Shown here: positions 11,422 to 20,247 of the stretch, piece by piece
Layout of the letters: each line of letters opens with the position of its first letter
Position numbering within the stretch: the first letter of the stretch is position 1
Source of the DNA: SZUA-547 sp963669315
Lineage (GTDB): Bacteria > Pseudomonadota > Alphaproteobacteria > Rhodobacterales > Rhodobacteraceae
Reading direction: 5' to 3'
Length of the DNA stretch: 64,000 nt
Assembly: GCA_963669315.1 (NCBI GenBank)
Contig: OY770021.1
Coordinates: 2,604,001 to 2,668,000, forward strand
The notes under the pieces: model-generated
Told to the model about the DNA's origin: nothing
What the model saw: the letters and a program-made list of their open reading frames with translations, nothing else
Database searches by the model: none
Translations under genes and position numbers: made by a program

Positions 11422-11853
11422 ATGCAAAAGGCTCTTACACGTCGCCACGTGGCGGTACTATTTATCGCGGGAACATTGACGCTGATCGCTACCCCGGGGC
11501 TAGCGGACAATGTCGAGGCGTTACTTCAAAAGCAGGCGGAACTATCGGTGCGCGCGGGCAACCTTGCGGGCAAGATGATCGGCCCGTTCAATTCCAAGTC
11601 TTCAATGGAACCATGGACCCGCGGCGCAGGTTACGAAGCGCTTGCCGACCTCACCAAGTCCGCAGAGCGTCTGGCCAGCGCCATGTTGGAGACGGAGCCT
11701 CTCAGGAAAAATGGCGAGAGGCTGCGCCAACTTAATGCCAATCTCACAAAGAATGTCCGCGCCATACCTGCCCTCGACGGATCGAGCAAGCTTCCGGCGG
11801 TGCTGGAAGAGATTCATGAGTTGCTGCGACGGATAGAGGGCCTGAGCAGGTAG
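11422..11853 (+). CDS. Small exported helical protein of unknown function
   Basis: The ATG at 11422 follows a strong AGGAGG (11411-11416) and opens a signal peptide (MQKALTRRHVAVLFIAGTLT, with likely cleavage after GLA). The mature protein of about 115 residues is helical, Leu/Ala/Lys-rich and has no cysteine or recognised motif. The frame could open at 11353, but the signal peptide and ribosome site favour 11422. The stop TAG (11851-11853) lies four bases before the second IS630 copy, so the insertion just spared or slightly trimmed the gene. Pairing with the upstream membrane protein is inferred from proximity only. Confidence 0.7.
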   Translation: MQKALTRRHVAVLFIAGTLTLIATPGLADNVEALLQKQAELSVRAGNLAGKMIGPFNSKSSMEPWTRGAGYEALADLTKSAERLASAMLETEPLRKNGERLRQLNANLTKNVRAIPALDGSSKLPAVLEEIHELLRRIEGLSR

Positions 11854-12826
11854 ACCGCTGGTGGATTGAATCCAACATTTGGAGCCCTCGATTTCTGGCA
11901 GCGATGATCTGGTCGGGGTCGGCGCGCCAGATGAAGGGTTTGGCCTCGGTGTCGTTGTGCTCGGCGATGAATCGATTGATGGCGGTCTGCAAGTCCATGA
12001 CCGAATGAAACACGTCATGCTTCAACCGACGCCTTGCCAGCTTGGCGAAGAACCCCTCGACCGCGTTCAGCCAGGAGCTTGACGTCGGGATGAAGTGGAA
12101 GGTCCAGCGCGGTTGGCGGGCCAGCCACGCCGGCACCCTGGCGTGCTTGTGGGCGGCGTAGTTGTCGAGGGTCATGTGGATCACCTTGCCGGCGGGGACG
12201 TCGCGTTCGATCTGGTTGAGGAAGCGGATGAACTCCTGATGGCGGTGGCGAGCCATGTTCCGGCCGATGACCGAGCCGTCCAGAATGTTCAGCGCCGCGA
12301 ACAGCGTGGTGGTTCCGTTTCGTTTGTAATCATGGGTCATGGTCGGCCCGCGCCCCTTCTTCAGCGGCAGGCCGGGCTGGGTGCGGTCGAGCGCCTGTAT
12401 CTGATTCTTCTCATCGACCGAGAGCGCCACCGCATGGGCGGGCGGGGCGACATAGAGGCCGACCACATCCTGCAGTTTCTCGGCGAAGGCTGGATCATTG
12501 GAGAGCTTGAACTGGCGCCAGCGATGCGGGCTGAGCCCGTGCGCCTTCCAGATCGCCCGCACGGTCGAGGCCGCCAGTCCGACCGCCGCTCCCATCGCCC
12601 GGACCGTCCATTGCGTCGCCTCATGCGGCGGCGGCTCGCGGGTCAGGCGGATCACCTCCGCGACCTTCTCGTCCGCTGTTCCGGGGATGCCCGGCGGGCG
12701 GGTCCTCTCGCGCAGCAAGCCATCGACGCCCTCGCGCATGAACCGCTCCCGCCAGCGCCAGACGCAGATCCAGGACTTGCCTGTCGCCGCCATGATCGCG
12801 ACCGTGCCGAGGTCGTCGTCGCTCAA
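11744..12826 (-). pseudogene. IS630-family transposase (copy 2), with the same in-frame TGA
   Basis: Its sequence is identical to the copy 1 transposase from MSDDDLG through LDSIHQ, including the three catalytic acidic residues. The same TGA occurs where HVW is expected (12845-12847). The frame again has no stop within the element and runs 114 bases into the neighbouring exported-protein gene. Sharing both defects shows that the two copies descend from an already mutated element. Confidence 0.8.
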
Positions 12827-13012
12827 CAGGACGATCCGGCAGCGTCAGACATGCTTCTGCGGCGAAGACCGGTATGAGGCGACCGCCTCAAGCCGAGCGT
12901 GATCAACGGCGGAGACGGTGAAGGATATTCCTGTGCGCGTCACACTGACTCGCACACCCAAGAACAAATGGGACTCCCAAACCGGACTCCTTTGTTCCGC
13001 TCAATTCAATAG
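11858..13012 (-). mobile_element. IS630-family element, copy 2
   Basis: This is a second copy, offset exactly 3401 bases from copy 1 and in the same orientation. The left end begins ctggtggattgaatcc as in copy 1. The right end reads caattcaatag, compared with caatccactag in copy 1. Together with copy 1 it brackets a 2.2-kb block with two genes, the arrangement of a composite transposon. Confidence 0.85.
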
Positions 13013-13236
13013 GGGAGGGCACCGTTGATCGGGTTGTGATTCAAACATCAAAGTGGTTATCTTCGATCCAGTATGGAAATTTCGGAAAATTTCCTAATGT
13101 TGCATACACCTACTAGGCTTTTGCGATGACTTTTGCGCGATTCTATATAAAAGGCGTTATGGCTGGCTCTATATTGTCTAATATTAATTATAGTACTTAG
13201 GATGCAAAATATAAAATCGATCAGAGGAGTTTAAAT

Positions 13237-13482
13237 ATGCTCTCAAAAAAAATAAAGCGAGAAGCTTTGCGAATTTTTAGCCTACGCCACATAAGGAAAT
13301 TACTTAATAAAGGCATTAATAAATTTTTTGCAAATGTCAATTTAACAAAAAATAATTTAGATTGCCAATGCCAGCGCTGCATTGAGTCGCGCGCATATTT
13401 GAAAACTCTTGAGCATCAAATTATACAGTTAAAAAGTGATATAGGTCACTGCCCTCATAGGCAAACTGGGAAGAATTACTGA
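13237..13482 (+). CDS. Small basic cysteine-containing protein of unknown function
   Basis: An 81-residue frame in markedly AT-rich DNA starts at 13237 after a good GAGGAG Shine-Dalgarno, and its stop directly abuts the ATG of the next gene, which supports translational coupling. It is strongly basic at the N-terminus. It contains CQCQRC near residue 48 and a CPHR near the end, a possible zinc site. No signal peptide or family is recognised. Codon use (AAA, AAT, TTA) differs from the chromosomal genes in this window, indicating transfer together with the following glycosyltransferase. Confidence 0.7.
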   Translation: MLSKKIKREALRIFSLRHIRKLLNKGINKFFANVNLTKNNLDCQCQRCIESRAYLKTLEHQIIQLKSDIGHCPHRQTGKNY

Positions 13483-15957
13483 ATGACTTCTATTAGTTTT
13501 TGCACACCGATCATGAATAGAATTGACGATTTACGACGAACTCTACCAGTAAATATTAAGAATATTGAAAAGTTTGCACCACAATGTGAGCTGGTGATCG
13601 GGTGCTTCGATGATGGCGACGATTGTCGCGAGTTTATCTTTAATAAATTCAGCGCGGCGATCAAATCGGGCGTACTGCGGTTTCATCAATTCATGCCGCT
13701 TGATTTCTGGCATTTTTGCGACGCCAAGAATTCATTTTCAGAGCTGGAACTTAAAGAGTTTTATTTCAGCCTGGATGGTGATGGATACGTAACTGAACGT
13801 CAGATAGAGGCGGCGTTGAACGTACTTACAACAACGCAGGGTACGGCAGTACTACATGGGTTTTCGGGCGAGTGGGGAGACGGCACATCTGGACGCATCT
13901 GCGTGCCGTCGGAAATCTACAGAGCTGTTCAGTATAGCAGTTGCTTTTTTCCGAGGCAGTTTGATGAAATGTCATTGCTTATTGGGGCGTTTTTGGCCCG
14001 CTCTGACTGCAAGTTGATTTGTAATGGCCCAGATGCGGACATCGTGCGGCGGGAAAGAAACTTGTTGGGGTTCTTGGAGCGCAAGGATTCTGTGCCCGAG
14101 GTGCTTTATGTTGACCTTGGAGAAAAGCCCCTAGCTGATAATCCACGCGGGCCAGACTATGTCGAACAAGATGAACAACTGAGACTTCAGCAGATGTTCA
14201 ACTCGAGGCTGTTCTATGCCCAGAACGAAGACGATCCTGTGCATCGACGCCGCAGCGAAAATTCGCTGAGAGCGGTACAGCGGAAAATTGTTACAGGAGC
14301 AGAAGCATTTCCGCTCGCAAAGTACGTATTTGGTCCAGAGGTTTTGGGGCGCGAGCCAGAGTCGCTAACTACTGTCTATTGTGTCGCCAAGGACGATCAC
14401 CTTTTTCTACCAGATTGGCTAGCACACTATCGCGCCATCGGAGTGGAACGCTTTGTGATCATAGATGACGGATCCGATCCTCCTCTGGGTGAGTTCGTTA
14501 GTGCCGATGATTGCATTTTTCTATCGCCGCGTATCGGCGACTTTAAGCGAGCGAAGGTTTTCTGGATTGAGTTGGCTTTGCGGGTTCTTCAGTCGCCCGG
14601 ATCATGGGCGATTACCGTCGACGCAGACGAATTTCTTGATATAAAGACGACCGGAAGTCTGACGTCTCTCAATCTTTTGATTGATTATTGCAATTGGTCC
14701 GGAGCGCCCGTCGCGCTAGGGGTGCTTGTCGACTTGCTCCCTGAGAAGGGACTAACGGACCAAAGCTCAGATGATTTTACACGCACGTTCACACATTGCC
14801 TTCTCCGAGAGGGCGAAAAGGATTTCGGATACTCAAATGAACCATCCGTAAGGGGGATGGGCAAGCATTGGAGGCGTGGATTTGCAGTCGATTTACGATA
14901 CCGGTGCTTCAGTACTCTAGATTCAGTGGTCAAATATCCGATCTTCAAGTACGATGTATCGATAAAGTTGAATCAAGGTTTTCATTCATTAAGTTTCGGC
15001 GAAAAGCGGTTGAATCCCGAAGAAAATTTTGAAGAGTATATAACTCTTCCGGTCAAACATTATAAGTTTGCCAAATATAGCGATAATCTCAAAAGCAACA
15101 ATCAGTTATCTACAAAAAACACACATATGTATTATGATAGGACTCGGGAAAATTTTCAAGTTCAAAACTTTTTTGGAGTAAGTCACTTGAATAAAATTTG
15201 GAATCTTACTCAAGAGTCAACTGAATTCGGTGAACATATATTTGCGGTCTTGAATCGAAGTACCACCGAGTCGCAATTGTGGTCGCAATTGTGGAGGCGC
15301 TCTAATTTCGAATTGACACTTGAGGCGGGGGAGATAACGGACCCCGCGTCAGTTGTGAGCCCAAGCGTCGACAAGTCGACAGAGGCGTTCCGGAAGTTAG
15401 TTGAATTGGATCATCAATACATGTCTCGAATCTTAGAAAACCCAATGCGCTTGCAATTGGGCCCGAACGATGATGTTCAGGGCCGCGCTCTTAAAGCGTT
15501 AGCGATCAAAGGTGTTGACGTTGTTCAGAAAGTTGGAGCTGGTCCATGTTTTCTGGGCGCCATCAGTCTACCCTTTCTGCGAGAATTAATAATGGAGATT
15601 TCGAGAAAGCCGGTCACGTTCCGTGTGCGAATTGACTTCAGAGAGCTAGCGAGTGTCGCCTCCGCTTGTCTAAAGCATCGTAAATACGTCAAAGACATTG
15701 TAGCGATCGCCACGCGAGTTCATCTGGCTCTGTTCGAGGCTCGGCGTCTCGATATTCCCGTTTTGGTGGAATCGACTAACGAAACTGGCGGCCCTACTGA
15801 CCTTTGTGTGCAAGAGTCGCTCAATTGCATGTACAAATTTGCTAAGTCGCCTGATAGCGATGAGAGATTTTTGGCAGAGCGCCTACAAGCTATGTTTGAT
15901 GAGCTAAAAAAATGTAAGGGAGGGCCGGTAAACCCCCCAAAGAGTCCGAGTCAATGA
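13483..15957 (+). CDS. Large protein with two glycosyltransferase-like domains
   Basis: The 824-residue protein is in AT-rich DNA. The N-terminal part (about 1-200) resembles a GT-A fold: SISFCTPIMNRIDDLRRTLP, then a DxDG-type motif in FSLDGDGYVT. A second module from about residue 296 begins TTVYCVAKDDHLFLPDWLAH, continues with VIIDDGSDPP and has a metal-binding DADEF near residue 380, typical of family 2-like (Glyco_tranf_2_4) enzymes. The C-terminal 180 residues match nothing I know. It probably modifies a surface polysaccharide or protein. It forms a two-gene unit with the small upstream protein. Acceptor and sugar donor cannot be told from sequence. Confidence 0.75.
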   Translation: MTSISFCTPIMNRIDDLRRTLPVNIKNIEKFAPQCELVIGCFDDGDDCREFIFNKFSAAIKSGVLRFHQFMPLDFWHFCDAKNSFSELELKEFYFSLDGDGYVTERQIEAALNVLTTTQGTAVLHGFSGEWGDGTSGRICVPSEIYRAVQYSSCFFPRQFDEMSLLIGAFLARSDCKLICNGPDADIVRRERNLLGFLERKDSVPEVLYVDLGEKPLADNPRGPDYVEQDEQLRLQQMFNSRLFYAQNEDDPVHRRRSENSLRAVQRKIVTGAEAFPLAKYVFGPEVLGREPESLTTVYCVAKDDHLFLPDWLAHYRAIGVERFVIIDDGSDPPLGEFVSADDCIFLSPRIGDFKRAKVFWIELALRVLQSPGSWAITVDADEFLDIKTTGSLTSLNLLIDYCNWSGAPVALGVLVDLLPEKGLTDQSSDDFTRTFTHCLLREGEKDFGYSNEPSVRGMGKHWRRGFAVDLRYRCFSTLDSVVKYPIFKYDVSIKLNQGFHSLSFGEKRLNPEENFEEYITLPVKHYKFAKYSDNLKSNNQLSTKNTHMYYDRTRENFQVQNFFGVSHLNKIWNLTQESTEFGEHIFAVLNRSTTESQLWSQLWRRSNFELTLEAGEITDPASVVSPSVDKSTEAFRKLVELDHQYMSRILENPMRLQLGPNDDVQGRALKALAIKGVDVVQKVGAGPCFLGAISLPFLRELIMEISRKPVTFRVRIDFRELASVASACLKHRKYVKDIVAIATRVHLALFEARRLDIPVLVESTNETGGPTDLCVQESLNCMYKFAKSPDSDERFLAERLQAMFDELKKCKGGPVNPPKSPSQ

Positions 15958-16072
15958 GCCGCAGTGCGCGCGCTCTTTGTGAAGCCGTCCGCGCGCGGCG
16001 AATTGGAGATCGTCTTGTGTCCTTCACCCCTAAAATTGGGCCACTGTTTAGGCTGAAAATGGGGGACGTGAG

Positions 16073-16216
16073 ATGGCTCGGAAACGGCATTCGGACGAAG
16101 ACATCCTGAAGCTGCTTCGGGAGATTGAGCTGAAGCTCGCCGAGGTAAGCGACGTGCAGTCTGCTTGTCGCGGCGTGGGGATCAGCGACGCCACGTATTA
16201 CAGCCGGACCCCCTGA
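16073..16216 (+). pseudogene. IS3-family OrfA, 5' fragment
   Basis: The start at 16073 follows GGGGGA and gives MARKRHSDEDILKLLREIEL and then ACRGVGISDATYYS, the classic N-terminal helix-turn-helix of IS3-family OrfA proteins. After 44 residues the frame runs into the end of an IS5-family element (from 16205) and stops at 16214. Sequence just upstream (about 16015-16060) probably includes this element's left terminal repeat. Only this stump remains here. Confidence 0.8.
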
Positions 16217-16326
16217 AGAACTCTGTGTGAGGGCTCTGGAAAGGCGTATTTGGGTTGCCGAGAGGTCTGGCGTCCGGGTTCCGGGAGTTTGTCCCGAGGG
16301 ATTTCGGGTGTTCCACGCTGTTTCGG

Positions 16327-17155
16327 CTACGCCGCTGTCGCCCGTCGCTCCCAGAGGACCAGGCGTTTCATGTTGAAGGCGATATTCGCCATGCCGATCT
16401 TCGCCCTGGCCCGATCGACGCCGATGGTGCGCACGAACAGCGCCATTCTGCGCTTCTGCTCGGCGAAGACATGCTCGACGGCGGAGCGGACCTTCGAGCG
16501 GGCGGCGTTGGCGCGCTGATGGTGGTGAGGCAGCGCCTTGCCGGGCGCGCGGCGGAAGTGGACCTTCGAGGTCAGGCCCGCCTTTGCGATCCGCTTCTCG
16601 TTCTTCCTCGAACGGTAGGCGTTCGAACGCTCACTCGAACCGGTGGCGTTCGCATTCTCACCGGCCCAGACCGCCGAGCCGGTGTTCGCCCTGTCCAGCA
16701 GACCCGGCAGTTCCCGCCCGTCATATCGAGACGCGTCGGTCACCGACCATTTCCGGATGAAGCCATGGCGCCGGTCCGTGCCGATATGGCTCTTGTAGCC
16801 GAACACCGGGGTGGCGATCTCGGCCAGCATCGTCCCGTCCGGGCGGCGCTTGCGGCGGCCACGCTTCAGGGTCCAGCGCGCATCGCGGTCTTTCTGGGCC
16901 AGCCTGGCGGGCTTGGCCTTCCACTCCTCCGGCGTTCCACCGCTCTTGGCGATGGCGCGCTCCGCGTCGGTCATGCGCTGGCGCGGGGCCGCGATGATGC
17001 TGGCGTCCATGATCTGCCCGCCCATGGCCAGGTAGCCGGCGTCCTTCAGGTGCGCGTCGAACCGCGCGAACAGCCTCTCCACCGCCCCGGTCTGCGTCAG
17101 AACCTCGCGAAACCGCCAGATCGTGGTCTCGTCCGGTGACGGCGCTCTGGCGGGT
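16327..17155 (-). pseudogene. IS5-family transposase, C-terminal two thirds
   Basis: Reading from 17155 the frame gives PSPDETTIWRFREVLTQTGA, the junction typical of IS5 transposases between the N-terminal and DDE domains. It then gives LAMGGQIMDASIIAAPRQR (first Asp), PVFGYKSHIGTDRRHGFIRK and VEHVFAEQKRRM (Glu). It ends at WERRATAA. The N-terminal part is displaced to 18650-18876 by nested insertions, so no functional protein can be made here. From 16205 to 17118 it matches the copy at 20456-21369 with one visible substitution (Val versus Ala in FREVL/FREAL). Confidence 0.88.
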
Positions 17156-17159
17156 CAGT

Positions 17160-17399
17160 TCGGCTCGCTGTTACGCTGCCAAGGCAGCGTAACGCCAAGG
17201 CAGAAGCTCATCCAGCCGTGTGATCTTGTGTTCGACGATACGTCCGAGCACATCGGTCAGCCAGGCTTGCGGATCGACGCCGTTGAGCCTGGCGGTTTCG
17301 ATCAGGGTATAGGCGATGGCCATGGCGGTTCCACCGCCCGCGGAACCGGCGAATGTCCAGTTTTTCCGCCCGATGGCGACAGAGGCGGCTCGGGAAATC
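17160..17399 (-). pseudogene. IS66-family transposase, C-terminal remnant
   Basis: The minus strand from 17398 to 17171 encodes AIGRKNWTFAGSAGGGTA, then AYTLIETARLNGVDPQAWL and ITRLDELLPWRYAALAA, the conserved C-terminal region of IS66 TnpC-like transposases. The fragment begins exactly where the IS3-family element starts (17400) and ends beside the broken IS5 sequence, so it is a short scar within a nested IS cluster. Confidence 0.85.
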
Positions 17400-17465
17400 T
17401 GAACAGCGGCGTTAAGTGGCCTTTCCGCTCGCCATCGGCATGACCGCCGGGAACGAAGAGAGACC

Positions 17466-17777
17466 ATGACCAGACGACCGCGCCGGAACCACAGCCCGGC
17501 ATTTAAAGCGAAAGTCGCCCTTGAGGCTTTGAAGGGCGAGAAGACGATGTCTGAGCTGGCGCAGCAGTTCGACGTGCATCCGAACCAGATCAAGCAGTGG
17601 AAGGATCAGCTTCGGGACGGGATGGCCAGTGTCTTCGACCCCGGAGCGAGGAAAACCCTCGAACCCGAGATCGACGTCACGGCGCTGCACGCGAAGATCG
17701 GCCAGCTGGCGCTGGAGAATGATTTTTTGTCCGGTGCGCTCGACAAGACCGGTCTGTCGCCGAGCGCAAGGAAATGA
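17466..17777 (+). CDS. IS3-family OrfA (DNA-binding subunit)
   Basis: The 103-residue protein has the IS3-type helix-turn-helix: RNHSPAFKAKVALEALKGEK, then SELAQQFDVHPNQIKQWKDQ. A leucine-rich coiled coil (ALHAKIGQLALENDFLSGAL) typical of OrfA multimerisation follows. Its stop overlaps the OrfB ATG by four bases, with OrfB in the -1 frame, so a fused OrfAB transposase could form by -1 frameshifting upstream of the stop. No canonical slippery heptamer was confirmed. Confidence 0.9.
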   Translation: MTRRPRRNHSPAFKAKVALEALKGEKTMSELAQQFDVHPNQIKQWKDQLRDGMASVFDPGARKTLEPEIDVTALHAKIGQLALENDFLSGALDKTGLSPSARK

Positions 17778-18604
17778 CGGACCGGGCTCACAGTCTGAGC
17801 CTGACGCCGCAGGCGGCGCTCCTGGAGATCAGCCGCACCAGCCTCTACTATGCGCCGCGACTGGTCCCGGCCGCCGACCTCAAGCTGATGCGCCGGATCG
17901 ACGAGTTGCATCTCGACTATCCCTTCGCGGGTGGGCGCATGCTGATGGGCCTCTTGCGCCAGGAGGGGTTCGCCGTTGGCAGGCTGCATGTCGCCACGCT
18001 GATGAAACGGATGGGGATCGAGGCGCTCTATCGCCGCCCGAACACGTCGAAACCCGCGCCGGGCCACAAGATCTATCCGTATCTGCTGAGGAAGACGGCC
18101 GTGACGCGGCCGAACCCGGTCTGGGCGATGGACATCACCTACATCCCGATGGCGCGCGGGTTCGTCTACCTGACCGCCGTCGTCGACTGGTTCAGCCGCA
18201 AGGTGCTGGCCTGGCGGCTGTCGATCACGCTGGAGACCGAGCCCTGCCTTGAGGCGCTGAACGAAGCCATGGCCCGCTATGGCAGGCCGGAGATCATGAA
18301 CACGGATCAGGGCTCGCAGTTCACCAGCCTCGACTTCATCAAGGCGCTGAAGGAGGCCGAAATCGCCATCAGCTTGGACGGCAAGGGCGCCTGGCGCGAC
18401 AACGTCTTCGTCGAGCGGCGCTGGCGCACGATCAAGTATGAGGAGGTTTATCTCAGGGCCTACGCCAGCGTCTCCGAGGTCCGCGCCAGGGTCGGGCGCT
18501 ATCTGGAGTTCTACAATCGGCGCAGACCACACTCATCGCTGGACGGGCGAACGCCCGATCAGGCATATCTCAACCAGCCAAAGCCAATCCTGGCGGCGGC
18601 GTAA
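17774..18604 (+). CDS. IS3-family OrfB (catalytic integrase-type subunit)
   Basis: The 276-residue protein has an N-terminal HTH_21-like segment and an rve (retroviral integrase-like) core. The DDE residues are visible in VWAMDITYIPM (Asp), MNTDQGSQFTS (Asp) and FVERRWRTIKYEEVYL (Glu), and the end YNRRRPHSSLDGRTPDQAY is the usual IS3 signature. Length and motifs are complete, so this is the one IS in the window whose transposase looks functional. Confidence 0.92.
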   Translation: MTDRAHSLSLTPQAALLEISRTSLYYAPRLVPAADLKLMRRIDELHLDYPFAGGRMLMGLLRQEGFAVGRLHVATLMKRMGIEALYRRPNTSKPAPGHKIYPYLLRKTAVTRPNPVWAMDITYIPMARGFVYLTAVVDWFSRKVLAWRLSITLETEPCLEALNEAMARYGRPEIMNTDQGSQFTSLDFIKALKEAEIAISLDGKGAWRDNVFVERRWRTIKYEEVYLRAYASVSEVRARVGRYLEFYNRRRPHSSLDGRTPDQAYLNQPKPILAAA

Positions 18605-18649
18605 CCAGAGCGGAAATCCACTTAGCGATACACCGGAAACTGTTCAAAC

Positions 18650-18876
18650 GATCCGAGCCACCTCTGTCTTTGGAGAACCAGCACCTTGAACATTAGCACC
18701 GCATCCATCGGCGGGCGTCCGCCCTTCGATCGGTCCGACTTCGCCAGGGCTTTGTCCAGGCCGCTCCGGAAAATCTCGAAATCAACCACCGATGCAAGAC
18801 GCTCAAGCGGATCGCCGCTCTTCGACAGAGCCGCATACCGTTCACCGAGATCAAACAAACCCGGCGCGCTGGACAT
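18650..18876 (-). pseudogene. IS5-family transposase, N-terminal fragment
   Basis: On the minus strand GGGGAGG precedes an ATG at 18876 and the protein MSSAPGLFDLGERYAALS, continuing DPLERLASVVDFEIFR and SKGGRPPMDAVLMFKVLVLQ, which is the N-terminal DUF772-type domain of IS5 transposases. It breaks off near the IS3 right end. It is probably the missing front of the transposase at 16327-17155; about 35 residues between the two parts are lost. Confidence 0.82.
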
Positions 18877-18957
18877 CCAATCCTCCCCATTCCGTCCCAA
18901 CCGAATGAATCAGAAATACGCTAGATTTGCGAGGTATCTAGAGGTCCTCAGATTCGC

Positions 18958-20184
18958 CTAAACCCATATTGCAAGAGTAATAATTGCTAAACTAAGTGAC
19001 AATACTATTTTATAATATTTATTACATTTTTTTATTTTGTACCTCCATGAGCGCAGTAAGTTCATGATTGGATATCGGCGGGCCCAATTAAATGAGCGTG
19101 TGGCCTTTTCTAATTCGGCAGTCACACGATTTTTTTCCGATTTGACTACGGCGAGTTTGCGGCGGAGGCGGTCTCGCTCTTCCGTGGTTGCATCTGCTGT
19201 ACGTTGGAGCGATTTCTTCTCACGCCGCAGGTCGGCCAATGCTCTCCCATCCTGATGGAGGCCTTGGAACACGCCAGCGCAATTGGTGGCACCATCTGCT
19301 GTCCGCGCTTCCCGAGCTATTCGAAGAATATTCTCGCGTGTTGCTATTCTTGGTGCAAGAGGGCCGCCTGCAGAGCTTATACTGTCGATAAATTCGTCGT
19401 GCCTAGAAAGAATTTGCTCAACAGCAAATCTTTGGATTGATCTATTTGAATGAGCTGCGAATTTATCGCGCACAGGGTCACCATTTAGCCCGTATACCTC
19501 GGGGTCCGTGAAGAATACAGGGTCGCGCGACAGCGCCCCTAAGTGAAATATTGAGTTGCCGTACATGGCGCCGAGTACATTATGAAAATTCCACTCGTTG
19601 GACCGCTCGATATATCCAAACGAAAGATTGTGTTCGCATATTGCTGCGAGCAGGCCAGATCCTGCCTCTACAGGGCGTGTGCTGTAATCCGTGGCGCGCT
19701 GCTCAATATCTAATTCACGATTCAGTCCAACCGAAAACTCAGTCGCCTTCCAAAACGAAGTTGGAAAATAAAAGAACGAAGGATGTGGAAAATTATCTCC
19801 CATTTCAGTTCTAACAATTGAAACAAGGGGGCGGCTGCTCGACAAATACTTACGGTAAAAGTCATCCCAACCTCTGTGTACGGGCCACGAATCCATGTCA
19901 AATGCAGCAATATATTCGCAGCCATCTAATGTTGCTCTATAAATTAAAGAATCCAACAACGACGAATGTTCTGCGGTCTGTGGGCGTATTCGACGATCTG
20001 GAGGGTCTATTAATTTGACGTTTAGATCCGATAGGGCATTTATAGTCTCCTCGTTGTTGTTGGGTACGACTCCGTATATTTGAATTTTACTATTGGTATT
20101 CTCTCTAATCTGACTAATGGACAACTCAAGTATGCGATGTTGATTGTCGCTGGATGCGAGATATACGACACAGATACCGATCAT
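18958..20184 (-). CDS. Glycosyltransferase-like protein with C-terminal coiled coil and membrane anchor
   Basis: The frame is open from a TTG at 20235, but the ATG at 20184 (MIGICVVYLASSDNQHRILE) gives the expected start of a GT-A domain (408 residues). A DxD-like motif occurs in YIAAFDMDSWPVHRGWDDF. The region from about 305 to 370 is charged and heptad-like, predicting a coiled coil, and the last 20 residues (KIVLSLSLAIITLAIWV) form a hydrophobic tail. The TAG stop coincides with the end of an IS5 element, so the C-terminus may have been altered by that insertion. Its AT-rich codon use matches the gene pair at 13.2-16.0 kb. Confidence 0.72.
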   Translation of the reverse strand: MIGICVVYLASSDNQHRILELSISQIRENTNSKIQIYGVVPNNNEETINALSDLNVKLIDPPDRRIRPQTAEHSSLLDSLIYRATLDGCEYIAAFDMDSWPVHRGWDDFYRKYLSSSRPLVSIVRTEMGDNFPHPSFFYFPTSFWKATEFSVGLNRELDIEQRATDYSTRPVEAGSGLLAAICEHNLSFGYIERSNEWNFHNVLGAMYGNSIFHLGALSRDPVFFTDPEVYGLNGDPVRDKFAAHSNRSIQRFAVEQILSRHDEFIDSISSAGGPLAPRIATRENILRIAREARTADGATNCAGVFQGLHQDGRALADLRREKKSLQRTADATTEERDRLRRKLAVVKSEKNRVTAELEKATRSFNWARRYPIMNLLRSWRYKIKKCNKYYKIVLSLSLAIITLAIWV

Positions 20185-20247
20185 GGGTCGTCGAATAACA
20201 ATTCGCGCGAGCAAAGCAAGCCGTTTTGAGTTCAAGAGGGTGAACTA

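Larger units (their letters stand above)
17400..18646 (+). mobile_element. IS3-family insertion sequence, apparently intact
   Basis: The element of 1,247 bases has ends that both begin TGAACAG when read inward (17400-17406; complement of 18640-18646). Related internal repeats near taagtgg and tttccgctc are also seen. It contains complete OrfA and OrfB. It lies between an IS66 remnant and the N-terminal stump of the IS5 transposase. I could not identify a clear target duplication. Confidence 0.85.
16205..18957 (-). mobile_element. IS5-family element, copy 1, interrupted by nested insertions
   Basis: The 3' end and C-terminal transposase part lie at 16205-17155 and the 5' end with the N-terminal part at 18647-18957, both on the minus strand. 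An IS66 remnant and a complete IS3-family element lie between. The outer ends show matching inverted repeats (ccctgaagaactct at the left, tctgaggacctct read inward at the right). The right end abuts the stop codon of the glycosyltransferase gene at 18958. Confidence 0.75.

Noticed and set aside
17774..17777. Programmed frameshift site in the IS3-family element
   Set aside because: OrfB is in the -1 frame and overlaps by ATGA, but I could not identify a convincing slippery heptamer, so I only mention the possibility in the gene entry.
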